Positions 8,974 through 18,583 are shown, counted from the first letter of the stretch. The stretch: 64,000 bases of DNA from Prosthecobacter sp. (GCA_021733925.1 JAIPJY010000011.1:1-64000); one strand, 5' to 3'. Made by a program: numbers and translations. Notes: generated by a model not told the origin, from the letters alone.

Positions 8974-9557
8974 ATCCAACCCTGCGACTTCTGATCTGCC
9001 TCAGCGCAGGCGTTGTCCTGTGCCAGTGTTCCAGCACAAAGAAGAAGAAAAAGGAGGATCCATCGGAGCAATCGCTGGTCAAGCGCACCACTTCGGGGGT
9101 GGATACTAACAAGCGCAGCCAGTACGAGAAATACATGAATGATCCAAAGCTGTCGAAAGGCAGCGCAGGCTCGTATTTTCAAAAGCAGACGCATCACTCC
9201 AAAAACTTCAACGGTGGCAATTCGTATTCCGGGCAGAAGGAGTTCAAAACCAGTGAAAGCCTTTACGGCAGATCAAGGACAAAATTGGACATGACCTACG
9301 TGCTGGGAGACAAGCAGGCCCTCAGCAAGAACAACAGCTTCAAGGCCGATGAGTCCCGCTTTGGCAGCCAGAAGGCCCGCGAAGGTGAGAGCCTGTTCAG
9401 TGGGGCTGACAATCAATTCAACACCGGGTCCGCCCTGACGCGCTCCAAAAGCATCGGCAAGGCCCCCAAGATCATCGAAAACTACAATGACAAGGGTGGC
9501 GGAAAGAAGAGCGCGTACTCCGAGGAGGAAGTGAGAAAACTCCTGAATCGGAACTGA
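8970..9557 (+). CDS. Small lipoprotein-like hypothetical protein
   Basis: This 195-residue protein has a hydrophobic leader (LRLLICLSAGVVLCQCSS) followed by a lysine run (KKKKKED). The cysteines at about 18 and 20 suggest a lipoprotein, but the residues before them (LCQ) fit the lipobox poorly. The mature part is polar and rich in Ser, Lys, Asn and Gly, and looks disordered up to a short C-terminal helix (SEEEVRKLLNRN). The gene overlaps the giant TPR gene by four bases, so a joint envelope role is likely. I do not recognise the family. Confidence 0.75.
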   Translation: MNPTLRLLICLSAGVVLCQCSSTKKKKKEDPSEQSLVKRTTSGVDTNKRSQYEKYMNDPKLSKGSAGSYFQKQTHHSKNFNGGNSYSGQKEFKTSESLYGRSRTKLDMTYVLGDKQALSKNNSFKADESRFGSQKAREGESLFSGADNQFNTGSALTRSKSIGKAPKIIENYNDKGGGKKSAYSEEEVRKLLNRN

Positions 9558-9651
9558 GCCCTGCGGTGGAAATGACAGTGCGCAGAACCTTCAACAGGTC
9601 TCTTGTTGATGACGGCGCTTGCATGAGCATCTGCCCTTTCTAATCAACTGC

Positions 9652-10797
9652 ATGCGCATCCTCCACACCGCAGACTGGCATCTCGGCGCCCGACTCGTCG
9701 AGCGCGACCGCCTGACGGAGCACGCCGCCTTTCTCGACTGGCTCATCGACACACTACGCGCAGAGAAAATCGACGCGCTGCTGCTCAGCGGCGATGTCTT
9801 TGATGCAGCCAACCCACCGCAGGATGCCGTGGGACTGTATTTTGACTTCCTCAAGCGCCTTGCCGATTTGCGCAAGGTAAAGGCCGTCATCACCGGCGGC
9901 AATCACGACTCCGCCTCGCACCTCAATGCCCCGCGTGAACTGCTGAAGCATTTCGAAGTTCATGTCTTCGGTCATGCGGGAGACACCATCGTCGATCTCG
10001 GTGATGTCGTCGTCACTGCCGTGCCCTTCCTCCGCGAACGCGATCTGCGGCAGGCCACCGCCGGAGAGGCCATGACGGATGTGCAATCCCAGGTCCGCGC
10101 CGCCATTCGTGCGCATTACGCCGGGCAGCTTGCTTCAAGTCGTGCGCAGGCCGGGAAGCGCCGCGTCATAGCCATGGGGCATCTCACCGTGCTCGGTGCC
10201 ACCACCAGCGACAGCGAACGCGACATCCACATTGGCAATCTCGGAGCCGTGGGCGCGGATGTGTTTGCCGGGTTTGACTACACCGCGCTCGGCCATCTGC
10301 ACCGTCCGCAACAGGTCGCAGGCTTGGACAATGTGCGCTACAGCGGTTCGCCCATCGCGCTCAGTTTCTCTGAGGCTGCGGATCAAAAATCCGTCGTCGT
10401 TCTCGACACGCAGGGGATGAAAATCGAGACGTTCCCAGTGCCCATCACACGTTTGCTCACTCGTGTCAGCGTCAGCCGTGCGACACTCGCCACCGACCTC
10501 GAAAAAGTCCCTGCATCAAGCTGGGCGGAGGTCACGGTGAAACTCGACGCCCCCGAACCCGACCTAGACCGCCAAGTCCGTGAAGCAGCCGCTTGTCGCT
10601 TCGAAGTCTTGAAGGTGCTCGCAGACCTCCCCTCCACTCTCGCATCCACCTGGCAGCACACCGGCCCCACTCTGAGTGAACTCCAGCCCCGCGAGGTCTT
10701 CCGCGAACTGCTGAAGGAAAAGCAGATTGAAGGCGATGAATTGAGCGTGGTGTTTGATGAACTGCTGGCGATGAGAGAACAAAAAATCACTGCCTGA
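9652..10797 (+). CDS. sbcD: SbcD nuclease subunit of SbcCD (Mre11-like)
   Basis: SbcD is the manganese-dependent nuclease of the SbcCD complex, which opens DNA hairpins and processes double-strand-break ends. The metallophosphatase motifs appear in order: ILHTADWHLG, LLLSGDVFD, ITGGNHDS, a single His in AMGHLTV, and ALGHLHRPQ. The protein starts at 9652 with MRILHTADWHLG, the usual SbcD N-terminus. An ATG at 9619 would add 11 unrelated residues. The product has 381 residues, normal for the family. sbcC begins three bases after the stop. Confidence 0.95.
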   Translation: MRILHTADWHLGARLVERDRLTEHAAFLDWLIDTLRAEKIDALLLSGDVFDAANPPQDAVGLYFDFLKRLADLRKVKAVITGGNHDSASHLNAPRELLKHFEVHVFGHAGDTIVDLGDVVVTAVPFLRERDLRQATAGEAMTDVQSQVRAAIRAHYAGQLASSRAQAGKRRVIAMGHLTVLGATTSDSERDIHIGNLGAVGADVFAGFDYTALGHLHRPQQVAGLDNVRYSGSPIALSFSEAADQKSVVVLDTQGMKIETFPVPITRLLTRVSVSRATLATDLEKVPASSWAEVTVKLDAPEPDLDRQVREAAACRFEVLKVLADLPSTLASTWQHTGPTLSELQPREVFRELLKEKQIEGDELSVVFDELLAMREQKITA

Positions 10798-10800
10798 GAC

Positions 10801-13623
10801 ATGCGCCTCCTTGCCGTACGACTTCAAAACCTCAACTCACTCAGCGGAACGCATGAGGTGCGGTTTGATGCGGCTCCGCTGAGCGCGGCGGGCGTGTTTT
10901 TGATCACGGGGCCGACAGGTGCGGGGAAATCGACTTTGCTGGATGCGATGACGCTGGCGCTCTATGGCCGCGCGGCGCGTTATGGCAATGACCGGGCGGA
11001 CGAGATGATGAGCCGGCACACGGCCGAGTGTCTGGCCGAAGTGGATTTTGAAACGGGCGGTGAAACACTGCGCGCCATCTGGCGGCTGCGGCGTGCGCGC
11101 GGCAAAGCGGATGGGAAACTTCAGCCGGTGGAGCGACGTCTGGCCAACGCCGTCACCGGGGAGATCCTTGCCGAGAAGGCCGCTGAGATGGATCGCATCA
11201 TCGAGGAAAAAACCGGTCTCGATGTGCAGCGCTTTCTTCGGTCCGTGCTGCTGGCCCAGGGGCAGTTCGCGGCGTTTTTGAAGGCGAAGCCAAACGAGCG
11301 GGCGGAACTGCTGGAAAAGATCACAGGCACTGAGATTTACAGTGACCTGTCTAATCTGGCCTTCGACACCCACAAGGCAAAGGACGAATCAGCCCGCACG
11401 CTGAAGGAGCGCCTAGGTGCGGTGACGGTGCTGGACGGCGAAGGACGCGCGAATCTCGAAAGCAGCCTCGCAGAAGCCAAAACCACCGCCGAACGCCTGC
11501 ATAGCGAAAGCCAGGCCGCGACACTGCAACTGCGTGATCAGGGTGATCATGCAGTCATCGTGTCTGATATTGCCAGACTCACCGCCTCGCATCATGCGCT
11601 GCAGAAGTCGCATGCTGAACTGGCCACCGAGGTTTCCAAAACCGAAGCTGCCTCAAAGGAAGCAAAACAACAACGCGCCAAGCGCGATCCGGTTTGGGAG
11701 CAAGCAGCGGGCATGGCGGCACAGAGCGAGCAGTTTGAAAAGCAGCTTGGCGAAAGCCGTGCGATGTATCAAACGTGGGCGAAGGAGCAGAAAGAAGCTG
11801 CTGCACGACGCGAAGCCGCCGAAAGCGCGCTTTCAACACACACTGATGCCACGCAGGCGCTCGAAACGTGGCTCAAGCTAAACGCTGGCGATGCAGAACT
11901 CGGCGAGACCTTGCCGAAGCTGCGTATGGCCGTGCGCGAGTGGCGTGGCGCGTTTGAAAAACTCGCCGAAGGCCGGAAGCGTCATGCGGAGGCGCTGGCG
12001 CTCAATCAAAACCTGGTCAAAGCGGAGACGGCTGCGGCGGCTTTGACGAATCAAGGCATAGAAGGAGCAGCCAAAGCAAAAAAGGATCGTGCGGAGCTGG
12101 AACGAGTCACGAAGGCACTGGAAGGTCAACGGGAGCTGACGCGACATGCCGAGAAGGTGGCAGGCTTTGACGAGCATCGGCACGATTTGAAACCGGGCGA
12201 GGCCTGCCCGCTCTGCGGAGCACTGGAGCATCCGTTTGCGCAGGCGGAAATAAACTTTGAATCCCAGCTTCAAGTCGCACGAAAGCTCCTCAACGGTCTC
12301 GAACAGCAACGGGAGAAAGCGAATCGTGATCTCACGACTCTGGAGCGTGAACTGGCGAAGAACGAGGCGGAGGTGACGGCGGAGCAGAAGCGCATCACGG
12401 AGACGAAGAAGCGAGTGAGTGAGTTGGAGGCGCCTTCGGATGAAGTGCTGGAGCAATGGAGTGCTGAAGAACAGCAGAAGCGCGGTGCGGTTCAAAGCAT
12501 TACCGGGGCCGTGCAACTGCACGACCTGTCTTCGCCTCAAGACTCGGAGCGTGCAATCAGCGTGCTAGAGCAGCGTGCAGCCATGTTTGCGAAGAAGCGT
12601 GAAGAGGCGATTCATAAGCGCAGTGAACGGCAGAAGATCGAAGGCGACATCCAGCTCGCGCGGCAGGAAGAGGCGGCGAAGACGAAGCGCCTGGAAGAGT
12701 TGAAGGCCGAAGGTGTGATGCTGCGGTCGAGGGCGGAGGCGTTGAAGGCTCAGTTAAGTGAGTTGCTCGGTGACAAGACGCTCAGTGAAGATCGGCAACA
12801 GCATGAAGGCCGTGTTGCAACGGCGGACAAGACCTGGCGCGATGCGGAGGCCAAGCTGAACGTGCTGCAAACACAGAGCGCGGCGACGATGGCGAAGCTG
12901 GAGCAGCTCGAAGCACGCCGGCAGCCGTTTGCAGGACTGAGCGTGCTGAATGAGGATGCCTTGAGCGAACTAGACTCAAAGGCGAAGCGATTGAACGATG
13001 CCTTTGCGACCAAGCGCACTGAACTCGGCGCGTTGGAGCAGCAGATCCGCAACGATGACGAGGCACGGAAGCGGCGCGAGTCTGGAGGTGCCGAATTGCA
13101 GGCGGCGGAGGCTGAGGCGCTGCGCTGGGGACGGCTGAAGGAACTGATCGGCTCGGCAGATGGCGCGAAGTTCTCGCGCTTCGCGCAGTCACTCACGCTG
13201 CGCCAGCTCATCGGTCTGGCGAACGAGCATTTGAAAACCCTGGCTGAGCGCTACCGCCTCATGGCCGCCGAAGGCGATGAACTCGACCTGCGAATCGTGG
13301 ATCTATACCAGGCCAATGTGGACCGCCCGATGGAGAGCCTGTCGGGTGGCGAGAGTTTCCTGGCGAGTCTCGCCCTGGCACTGGGTTTGAGCGAGCTCGC
13401 AAGTCGGCATCACCCGATTGATTCGCTCTTCATCGATGAAGGCTTTGGCACGCTCGATTCCGAGACGCTTGAGATCGCGCTGAGTGCGCTGGAGAATCTG
13501 AGGTCACGCGGGAAGACGATTGGTTTGATTTCGCACGTTGAGCTGCTCAAAGACCGGCTCACCACGCAGGTGCGCGTGGTTCGCGGCGCGGGTGGCACGA
13601 GTCAGATCGAGGTGGTGGCGTGA
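10801..13623 (+). CDS. sbcC: SbcC ATPase subunit of SbcCD (Rad50-like)
   Basis: SbcC is the SMC-like ATPase that works with SbcD. Walker A (GPTGAGKST) is near residue 35. A long coiled-coil arm follows, then a zinc hook (ACPLCG, near residue 468) that joins two SbcC molecules, then the returning coiled coil. The C-terminal lobe has the ABC signature (SLSGGESFLASLALALGL) and Walker B (SLFIDEGFGTLD). At 940 residues it is slightly shorter than E. coli SbcC but structurally complete. It forms an operon with sbcD. Confidence 0.95.
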   Translation: MRLLAVRLQNLNSLSGTHEVRFDAAPLSAAGVFLITGPTGAGKSTLLDAMTLALYGRAARYGNDRADEMMSRHTAECLAEVDFETGGETLRAIWRLRRARGKADGKLQPVERRLANAVTGEILAEKAAEMDRIIEEKTGLDVQRFLRSVLLAQGQFAAFLKAKPNERAELLEKITGTEIYSDLSNLAFDTHKAKDESARTLKERLGAVTVLDGEGRANLESSLAEAKTTAERLHSESQAATLQLRDQGDHAVIVSDIARLTASHHALQKSHAELATEVSKTEAASKEAKQQRAKRDPVWEQAAGMAAQSEQFEKQLGESRAMYQTWAKEQKEAAARREAAESALSTHTDATQALETWLKLNAGDAELGETLPKLRMAVREWRGAFEKLAEGRKRHAEALALNQNLVKAETAAAALTNQGIEGAAKAKKDRAELERVTKALEGQRELTRHAEKVAGFDEHRHDLKPGEACPLCGALEHPFAQAEINFESQLQVARKLLNGLEQQREKANRDLTTLERELAKNEAEVTAEQKRITETKKRVSELEAPSDEVLEQWSAEEQQKRGAVQSITGAVQLHDLSSPQDSERAISVLEQRAAMFAKKREEAIHKRSERQKIEGDIQLARQEEAAKTKRLEELKAEGVMLRSRAEALKAQLSELLGDKTLSEDRQQHEGRVATADKTWRDAEAKLNVLQTQSAATMAKLEQLEARRQPFAGLSVLNEDALSELDSKAKRLNDAFATKRTELGALEQQIRNDDEARKRRESGGAELQAAEAEALRWGRLKELIGSADGAKFSRFAQSLTLRQLIGLANEHLKTLAERYRLMAAEGDELDLRIVDLYQANVDRPMESLSGGESFLASLALALGLSELASRHHPIDSLFIDEGFGTLDSETLEIALSALENLRSRGKTIGLISHVELLKDRLTTQVRVVRGAGGTSQIEVVA

Positions 13624-13748
13624 GCGCGTGACATCGGATCACTTTTTCTCGAAGACGACTTTCCCACCAATTCTTGTCTTGAGCACCTGTGTTTGCACAT
13701 ATTTCCGCTTCTCTGGACGGTCCGGCCATGCTTGCTTGAACGCCTCCA

Positions 13749-14051
13749 ATGGCCATCTCAAATATCGAAAACAAAGAATCCCAGATCTGGGTCTATGACG
13801 AAAACAGCCAGTGTGTCGGCCGCATGCCCAACACCCGCGTGGAACTGGCTGGATTTACCTCCGACTTCTTTGTCACTGTGGAAGGTGGCTGGTTACGCAC
13901 CTATGACCAGGACTGTGAGCGACTTGGGAGCCTGAGCGCCATTGGCATTACCGTTCGCAGTGTCTCGGGTGGCAACTTTACTGTTTCTGATGCGGGTGAT
14001 GTCAGGACTTATGACAGACGTTGCAAAGAGATGAGGAAGCGGGGTGACTGA
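13749..14051 (+). CDS. Small protein of three 36-residue repeats
   Basis: This 100-residue protein has no signal peptide. A tyrosine-aspartate pair recurs at residues 16-17, 52-53 and 88-89, an exact 36-residue period. Each unit has hydrophobic residues just before YD and a cysteine 4-6 residues after the tyrosine (IWVYDENSQC, LRTYDQDC, VRTYDRRC). The segments between repeats look like short beta strands with glycine turns. This suggests a small beta-rich repeat fold. The gene stands alone between sbcC and the convergent hrpA, only 3 bases from hrpA's stop. I cannot assign a function. Confidence 0.75.
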   Translation: MAISNIENKESQIWVYDENSQCVGRMPNTRVELAGFTSDFFVTVEGGWLRTYDQDCERLGSLSAIGITVRSVSGGNFTVSDAGDVRTYDRRCKEMRKRGD

Positions 14052-14054
14052 GCG

Positions 14055-17000
14055 CTACACCCACATCGCCTGCAGGCGCTTCACGCTCACGGGCTGGGCG
14101 GTGCCGAGCTCCTGGGCGAAGACTTGGACGCGGTATTCTTCCATCATCCAGCGGAAGGTTTCGTGCTGGGATTTGGGAACGTGTGAGTGCCAGCCATCGA
14201 AGTCGGCGATGAGGTTGTATTTCTCGATGTCCTTGGCGGGATTGGCGAGGCAGCGTTCGTTGCGGATCTGGATGGCTTTTAAATAACGCGGGAGATGCTG
14301 AAGCTGCTCGTGTGGTGTGGTGGCGAGGAGATCGGCGGGAATGAGGCGGGCGAGATCTTGTTCGAGGCCGGGGTAACGCTTGGGCTGCGCGAGGAGTTTG
14401 GCGCGCAGATCATGGATCTGCGTGAAGAGCGTCTTTACGCGATGGGTGACGACGGGGAGATCGCGCCGGACGGTTTCGCAGAGCTCGAAGAATCGTTTCT
14501 CGGTGAGCGGGAAAGTAGGCTGCAGGCGCAGCATGTAGGCGAGGATGTGCTCGTGGGCTTGCTGGGAGAGATTTGAGACTGGGGCGGCAGCGGTGGGAGT
14601 ATTTAGCTGGGTGAGAGCGGCCTGGAAGCTGACGGCTTGCTGCGGTTTGGCGGTGGCTCCGCCGATGCTGCGGAGTTCTTTGGGGAGCCACGCGAGGTCT
14701 TTGCTCAGAGTGTTCTCGGCCAGTTGTCGAATGGCAGCGGGTGTGGTGCGTGCGGCTTCGGCGGAGGTGCGGAAGAGACGTACATCAATTTCGTTCTCGC
14801 GCAGGACGAGGCCGAGGTAACCGAGGATGGGCGTGCCGTTGAGTTCTTCAACAACGATGGTTTCCGGCAAGTCGCCGAAAGACCAGGACTTCAAGGCGAA
14901 GCGTTCGACGCGTGGCAGCAGCTTGTCCCAGGCGTCGGAACGCGGGTCCTGCTTTTGCATGCTGGTGCGGATGGTGTCGAGGTCGCGACTGGAGGCGATG
15001 ACGGTGTTCTTTTTGGGATCGAGCACTTCAACGCGCGGCTGCAAATGCGCGGGCAGACTTTGTGGGGGCCAGTCTTCGGCGCGCACCTGGATGCGATAGC
15101 GTCGTGTGATGAAATCGGCGAGAGCGTCGAGGAAGGCTTCGCGGCCGGGATCGAAGTCAGCGGCGATTTCGCGGGCCTTGGGATCAATCGGCATCAACTG
15201 GCGGCGGATGACTTTCGGCAGCGCGCGCAGCATGACGTTGGCGAGTTCTTCGCGGATGCCGGGCACCATCCACTGAATCTGGCCGCTGGTGAGATGGCCG
15301 GCGAGCTGCGCGGGTACGCGCACGGTGACGCCATCGTTTTCCTCGCCGGGCTGATAGTTGTAGGTGAGGGGCAGCGCGGTGTTACCGAGGGCAACCTGAT
15401 CCGGGAACATCTGCAGGTCGGCCTCGAACTCTTCGCCAGCGGTGAGATCCTGCTCGGTGGCGCAGAGGAAGTTCGGCTGCTCGTCGATGTGTTCTTTGAC
15501 GAAGCGGTTGAGGTCGTGAATCGACGAGACGTTTTTGATGCGTGCGTCATAGAAATTGAACAGGCGCTCCTCGATGGCATAGACGCGATTGCTCCGCACG
15601 CGGGTGAGCATCGTTTCGATCTTCTGCCGCAGCTTGTTGTTGTGCGCGTAGAAGCGAAGGGTGATGGGCACCTCCTGGCTGTCGATGAGCGCGGCGCGGA
15701 TGAACATCTGTGTGGCGCCGACGGCATCGACCTTGAGGAAGTCGATATGCTGGCCTTTCACCTCCAGGCCGTGAATGAGCACGCGCTGTGTCACCAGAAC
15801 GCGCCCGGCTTTGAGGTTCCAATGCGGCTCGCTGTATTTGAACTGGCAGAGATGCGCGCCGAGTTCCGCGATCCAGTTCGGATCAACCTTTGCGAGCGTG
15901 CGCGCAAAGAGCTGCGAGGTCTGCACGATCTCACCGGCGACGACCCACGGCGGCTGGCGGCCTTTGTCCTGACCGGGCTTGCCCTTGCCGTTTTTCTCGC
16001 GGCGCTCGTAGAGATTTGAGCCGGGGAAGACGGACACCTCGCGATTGCCCGCAGCCTTGTAAAGATTGCGCTCCTCTTTCATCGCGACGTGGCCAAGCTG
16101 CGCGGCGAGGATGCTGCGATGGATGGCGTCGTCGGTCGCGGGTGGCGTTTGCTGGCGCAGATCGTCGCTGAAGGAATCGCAGAGCTGCTTCCACACATCG
16201 CGCCATTCCTGCATGCGGGTGAAGGAGAGGAAGTTGGATTTGCAGAACTTCCTCAGCCCATTGCGTGAACCGCCCGAGGCTTCGGGTGTGGCATTCCAAA
16301 TCTTGAGCAGCGTGATGAAATCGGATTCGGGTGCAGCGAAGGCCTTGTGCGCGGCGTTGGCGAGTTCACGCTTTTCTTCGGGGCGTTCACGCGGATCGGG
16401 AATGCTGAGACCAGCGGCGATGATGAGGAGTTCAGGCAGTGCTTTTTCAATGCGCGCCTGCAACAGCATACGGCCCAGCGTGGGATCCAGCGGCAGCCGG
16501 GCAAGTTCGCGGCCGAGTGGTGTGAGTTCGTGCGTTTCACTGAGTGAGCCGAGCTCGTGCAGCAAATCGTAACCGGCACGGATGGACGCACTGACGGGCG
16601 GATTGATGAAGGGAAAGTCTTCGATCTCGCCGAGCTTGTAGGCCTTCATGCGCAGGATGACCTCAGCGAGATTCGCACGCTGAATCTCCGGCATGGTGAA
16701 GCGATCCCGTTTCTCAAAATCCTCCTGCGAGTACAAACGGATGCAGATGCCGTCCTGCACACGACCGGCACGGCCCGCACGCTGATTGGCGCTGCTTTGC
16801 GACACTGCTTCCACGGGCAGGCGCTTGGTGCGCGTGCGTGGATTGTAGTGGCTGATGCGCGCCAGGCCCGTATCCACGACGTAGCGAATGCGTGGAATGG
16901 TGATGGATGTTTCAGCCACGTTTGTGGCGATGACGACGCGGCGTTTGCGGCCGGGCTGGAAGATGCGCTGCTGCTCGGCGGAGGCCATGCGACCAAACAG

Positions 17001-17762
17001 GGCGAGCACTTCGAAGCCGGAACCGAGGCGGCCATCGAGAAGATCGCGCGTGTCGCGGATGTCGCGCTCGGTGGGCATGAACACGAGGACGTCGCCGTCG
17101 TCGGTTTCAATGAGGGCGTTTTCGACAGCGGCGGCGGCACCGTCGATGAAGCCGAAGTCGTCTTCACCGCCAGAGAGCGGTGCGTAGCGAATATCCACGG
17201 GGAACATGCGCCCGGAGACCTCGATGATCGGTGCGCCACCGAAGGCGGCGGAGAATGCCTCGGTGTCGATGGTGGCGGAGGTGACGAGCAGCTTGAGGTC
17301 GGGCCGCTTTTTCAGCAGGCCCACGAGATAGCCGAGCAGGAAGTCGATGTTCAGGGAACGCTCGTGCGCTTCATCGAGAATGAGCACGGAGTAGTTCCGC
17401 AGCATGGGATCACTCTGGATCTCGGCCAGCAGGATGCCGTCCGTCATGAACTTGATGCGGGTGTCGCGGCTGGTGTCGTCGCTGAAACGCATCTTGCAGC
17501 CGACCTCGCGCCCCCAGGGCACGTTCAGCTCCTCGGCCACACGTTTGGACACACTCATCGCCGCCACACGCCGTGGCTGCGTGCAGCCGATCTGCCCGCG
17601 CACATCGCGCAGGGCTTCGAGGCACATCTTGGGCAGCTGCGTGGTCTTTCCCGAGCCGGTTTCGCCTGCCAAAATCACCACCTGATTCTCACGAATGGCC
17701 GCGACGATCTCGTCACGGCGGGCCGTGATGGGCAGGTCTGGGGGATAACTGATGTGCGGCAT
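14055..17762 (-). CDS. hrpA: ATP-dependent RNA helicase HrpA (DEAH box)
   Basis: This DEAH-box helicase is related to E. coli HrpA, which is linked to mRNA processing and rescue of stalled ribosomes. Walker A is GETGSGKTTQLP, the DEAH motif is in LILDEAHERS, motif III is TSATIDTEAF, and motif VI is QRAGRAGR. The long C-terminal part carries the extra domains specific to HrpA (DUF3418 type). I chose the start at 17762 (MPHISYPPDLPI), giving 1235 residues. The upstream start at 17867 would run into the divergent DUF1003 gene and adds a non-conserved leader. Confidence 0.93.
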   Translation of the reverse strand: MPHISYPPDLPITARRDEIVAAIRENQVVILAGETGSGKTTQLPKMCLEALRDVRGQIGCTQPRRVAAMSVSKRVAEELNVPWGREVGCKMRFSDDTSRDTRIKFMTDGILLAEIQSDPMLRNYSVLILDEAHERSLNIDFLLGYLVGLLKKRPDLKLLVTSATIDTEAFSAAFGGAPIIEVSGRMFPVDIRYAPLSGGEDDFGFIDGAAAAVENALIETDDGDVLVFMPTERDIRDTRDLLDGRLGSGFEVLALFGRMASAEQQRIFQPGRKRRVVIATNVAETSITIPRIRYVVDTGLARISHYNPRTRTKRLPVEAVSQSSANQRAGRAGRVQDGICIRLYSQEDFEKRDRFTMPEIQRANLAEVILRMKAYKLGEIEDFPFINPPVSASIRAGYDLLHELGSLSETHELTPLGRELARLPLDPTLGRMLLQARIEKALPELLIIAAGLSIPDPRERPEEKRELANAAHKAFAAPESDFITLLKIWNATPEASGGSRNGLRKFCKSNFLSFTRMQEWRDVWKQLCDSFSDDLRQQTPPATDDAIHRSILAAQLGHVAMKEERNLYKAAGNREVSVFPGSNLYERREKNGKGKPGQDKGRQPPWVVAGEIVQTSQLFARTLAKVDPNWIAELGAHLCQFKYSEPHWNLKAGRVLVTQRVLIHGLEVKGQHIDFLKVDAVGATQMFIRAALIDSQEVPITLRFYAHNNKLRQKIETMLTRVRSNRVYAIEERLFNFYDARIKNVSSIHDLNRFVKEHIDEQPNFLCATEQDLTAGEEFEADLQMFPDQVALGNTALPLTYNYQPGEENDGVTVRVPAQLAGHLTSGQIQWMVPGIREELANVMLRALPKVIRRQLMPIDPKAREIAADFDPGREAFLDALADFITRRYRIQVRAEDWPPQSLPAHLQPRVEVLDPKKNTVIASSRDLDTIRTSMQKQDPRSDAWDKLLPRVERFALKSWSFGDLPETIVVEELNGTPILGYLGLVLRENEIDVRLFRTSAEAARTTPAAIRQLAENTLSKDLAWLPKELRSIGGATAKPQQAVSFQAALTQLNTPTAAAPVSNLSQQAHEHILAYMLRLQPTFPLTEKRFFELCETVRRDLPVVTHRVKTLFTQIHDLRAKLLAQPKRYPGLEQDLARLIPADLLATTPHEQLQHLPRYLKAIQIRNERCLANPAKDIEKYNLIADFDGWHSHVPKSQHETFRWMMEEYRVQVFAQELGTAQPVSVKRLQAMWV

Positions 17763-17801
17763 GAGACGAAACGGGCGCGGAGAGTAGGCGGAAAATGGCA
17801 G

Positions 17802-17825
17802 ATGACGAATTCCGAATGACGAATG
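17802..17825. repeat. GACGAAT-type dispersed repeat between hrpA and the DUF1003 gene
   Basis: The stretch contains ATGACGAAT twice, separated by TCCGA. Tandem GACGAAT-like units are frequent in intergenic DNA of Verrucomicrobia-like genomes. A related reverse-orientation unit, CCTTCGTCATTC, sits at about 23800-23812 before sufD. No role is evident. Confidence 0.35.
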
Positions 17826-17847
17826 CGCCAAAGATGTATTATCCGGC

Positions 17848-18522
17848 ATGGAAGCCACCCGAACCAAGACATCTACTCATGGCGTTTGTGCGGTCACCGG
17901 CAAGTCGCAGCCAATGTCCAAACTGCTCGTTCTGCGGGAGCTGCGGCCCAACATTGCGCAACTCCTGCGCACCAGCCATCCTGAACTGACCGATGAGTCG
18001 CTGCTGAGTGCTGAAGCAGTCAATGCAGCGCGGCTGGAATACGTGCGTGATTTGCTGGAAACCCAGGTGGGTGATCTGACACGACTCGACGAGGAGGTCT
18101 TGGAGAGCCTGCACAAACACGAAGTGCTGAGCGAGCGCCCGCTCTCTGAGACGGAGGAGGTGCAGCAGCTTAGTTTTGGCCAGCGACTGGCGGACAAGAT
18201 CGCGGAATTCGGCGGGAGCTGGACATTCATCCTGTCGTTCTGCTTTTTTCTCGTGCTTTGGATTGCCATCAATATCGGGTTATTTCTGCGTCAGCCATTT
18301 GACCCGTATCCGTTCATCCTGCTGAACCTCATGCTGTCATTCCTCGCCTCACTCCAGGCACCCGTGATCATGATGAGCCAGAACCGGCAGGAGGCGCGGG
18401 ACCGCCAGCATGCTGAGGGCGACTACAAAATCAATTTGAAGGCGGAACTCGAAATCCGTCATCTGCATGAAAAGGTGGACTACCTGCTGCATCACCAGGC
18501 GACGCGGCTGATGGAAGTGTAG
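17848..18522 (+). CDS. DUF1003 membrane protein, apparently shortened by an in-frame TAG
   Basis: This 224-residue protein opens with a CAVTGK motif (CPVTGK in typical relatives). Two membrane helices lie in the second half (FILSFCFFLVLWIAINIGLF and YPFILLNLMLSFLASLQAPV). A conserved tail follows, IMMSQNRQEARDRQHAEGDY then LKAELEIRHLHEKVDYLL. DUF1003 proteins are inner-membrane proteins of unknown function. The frame ends with TAG at 18520-18522. Nineteen further sense codons follow in the same frame, QIQIELLRELAHGRDKPHA, to a TGA at 18580. Relatives commonly continue with this kind of sequence, so the TAG probably trims a short C-terminal helix. Confidence 0.88.
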   Translation: MEATRTKTSTHGVCAVTGKSQPMSKLLVLRELRPNIAQLLRTSHPELTDESLLSAEAVNAARLEYVRDLLETQVGDLTRLDEEVLESLHKHEVLSERPLSETEEVQQLSFGQRLADKIAEFGGSWTFILSFCFFLVLWIAINIGLFLRQPFDPYPFILLNLMLSFLASLQAPVIMMSQNRQEARDRQHAEGDYKINLKAELEIRHLHEKVDYLLHHQATRLMEV

Positions 18523-18583
18523 CAGATTCAGATCGAACTGCTGCGCGAACTGGCGCACGGGCGCGACAAACCGCACGCTTGAT

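Noticed and set aside
14637-17819. Long plus-strand frames opposite hrpA (14637-16019 and 16557-17819)
   Set aside because: They are antisense shadows of the well-supported HrpA gene. Their translations show no domain and mirror its codon bias.
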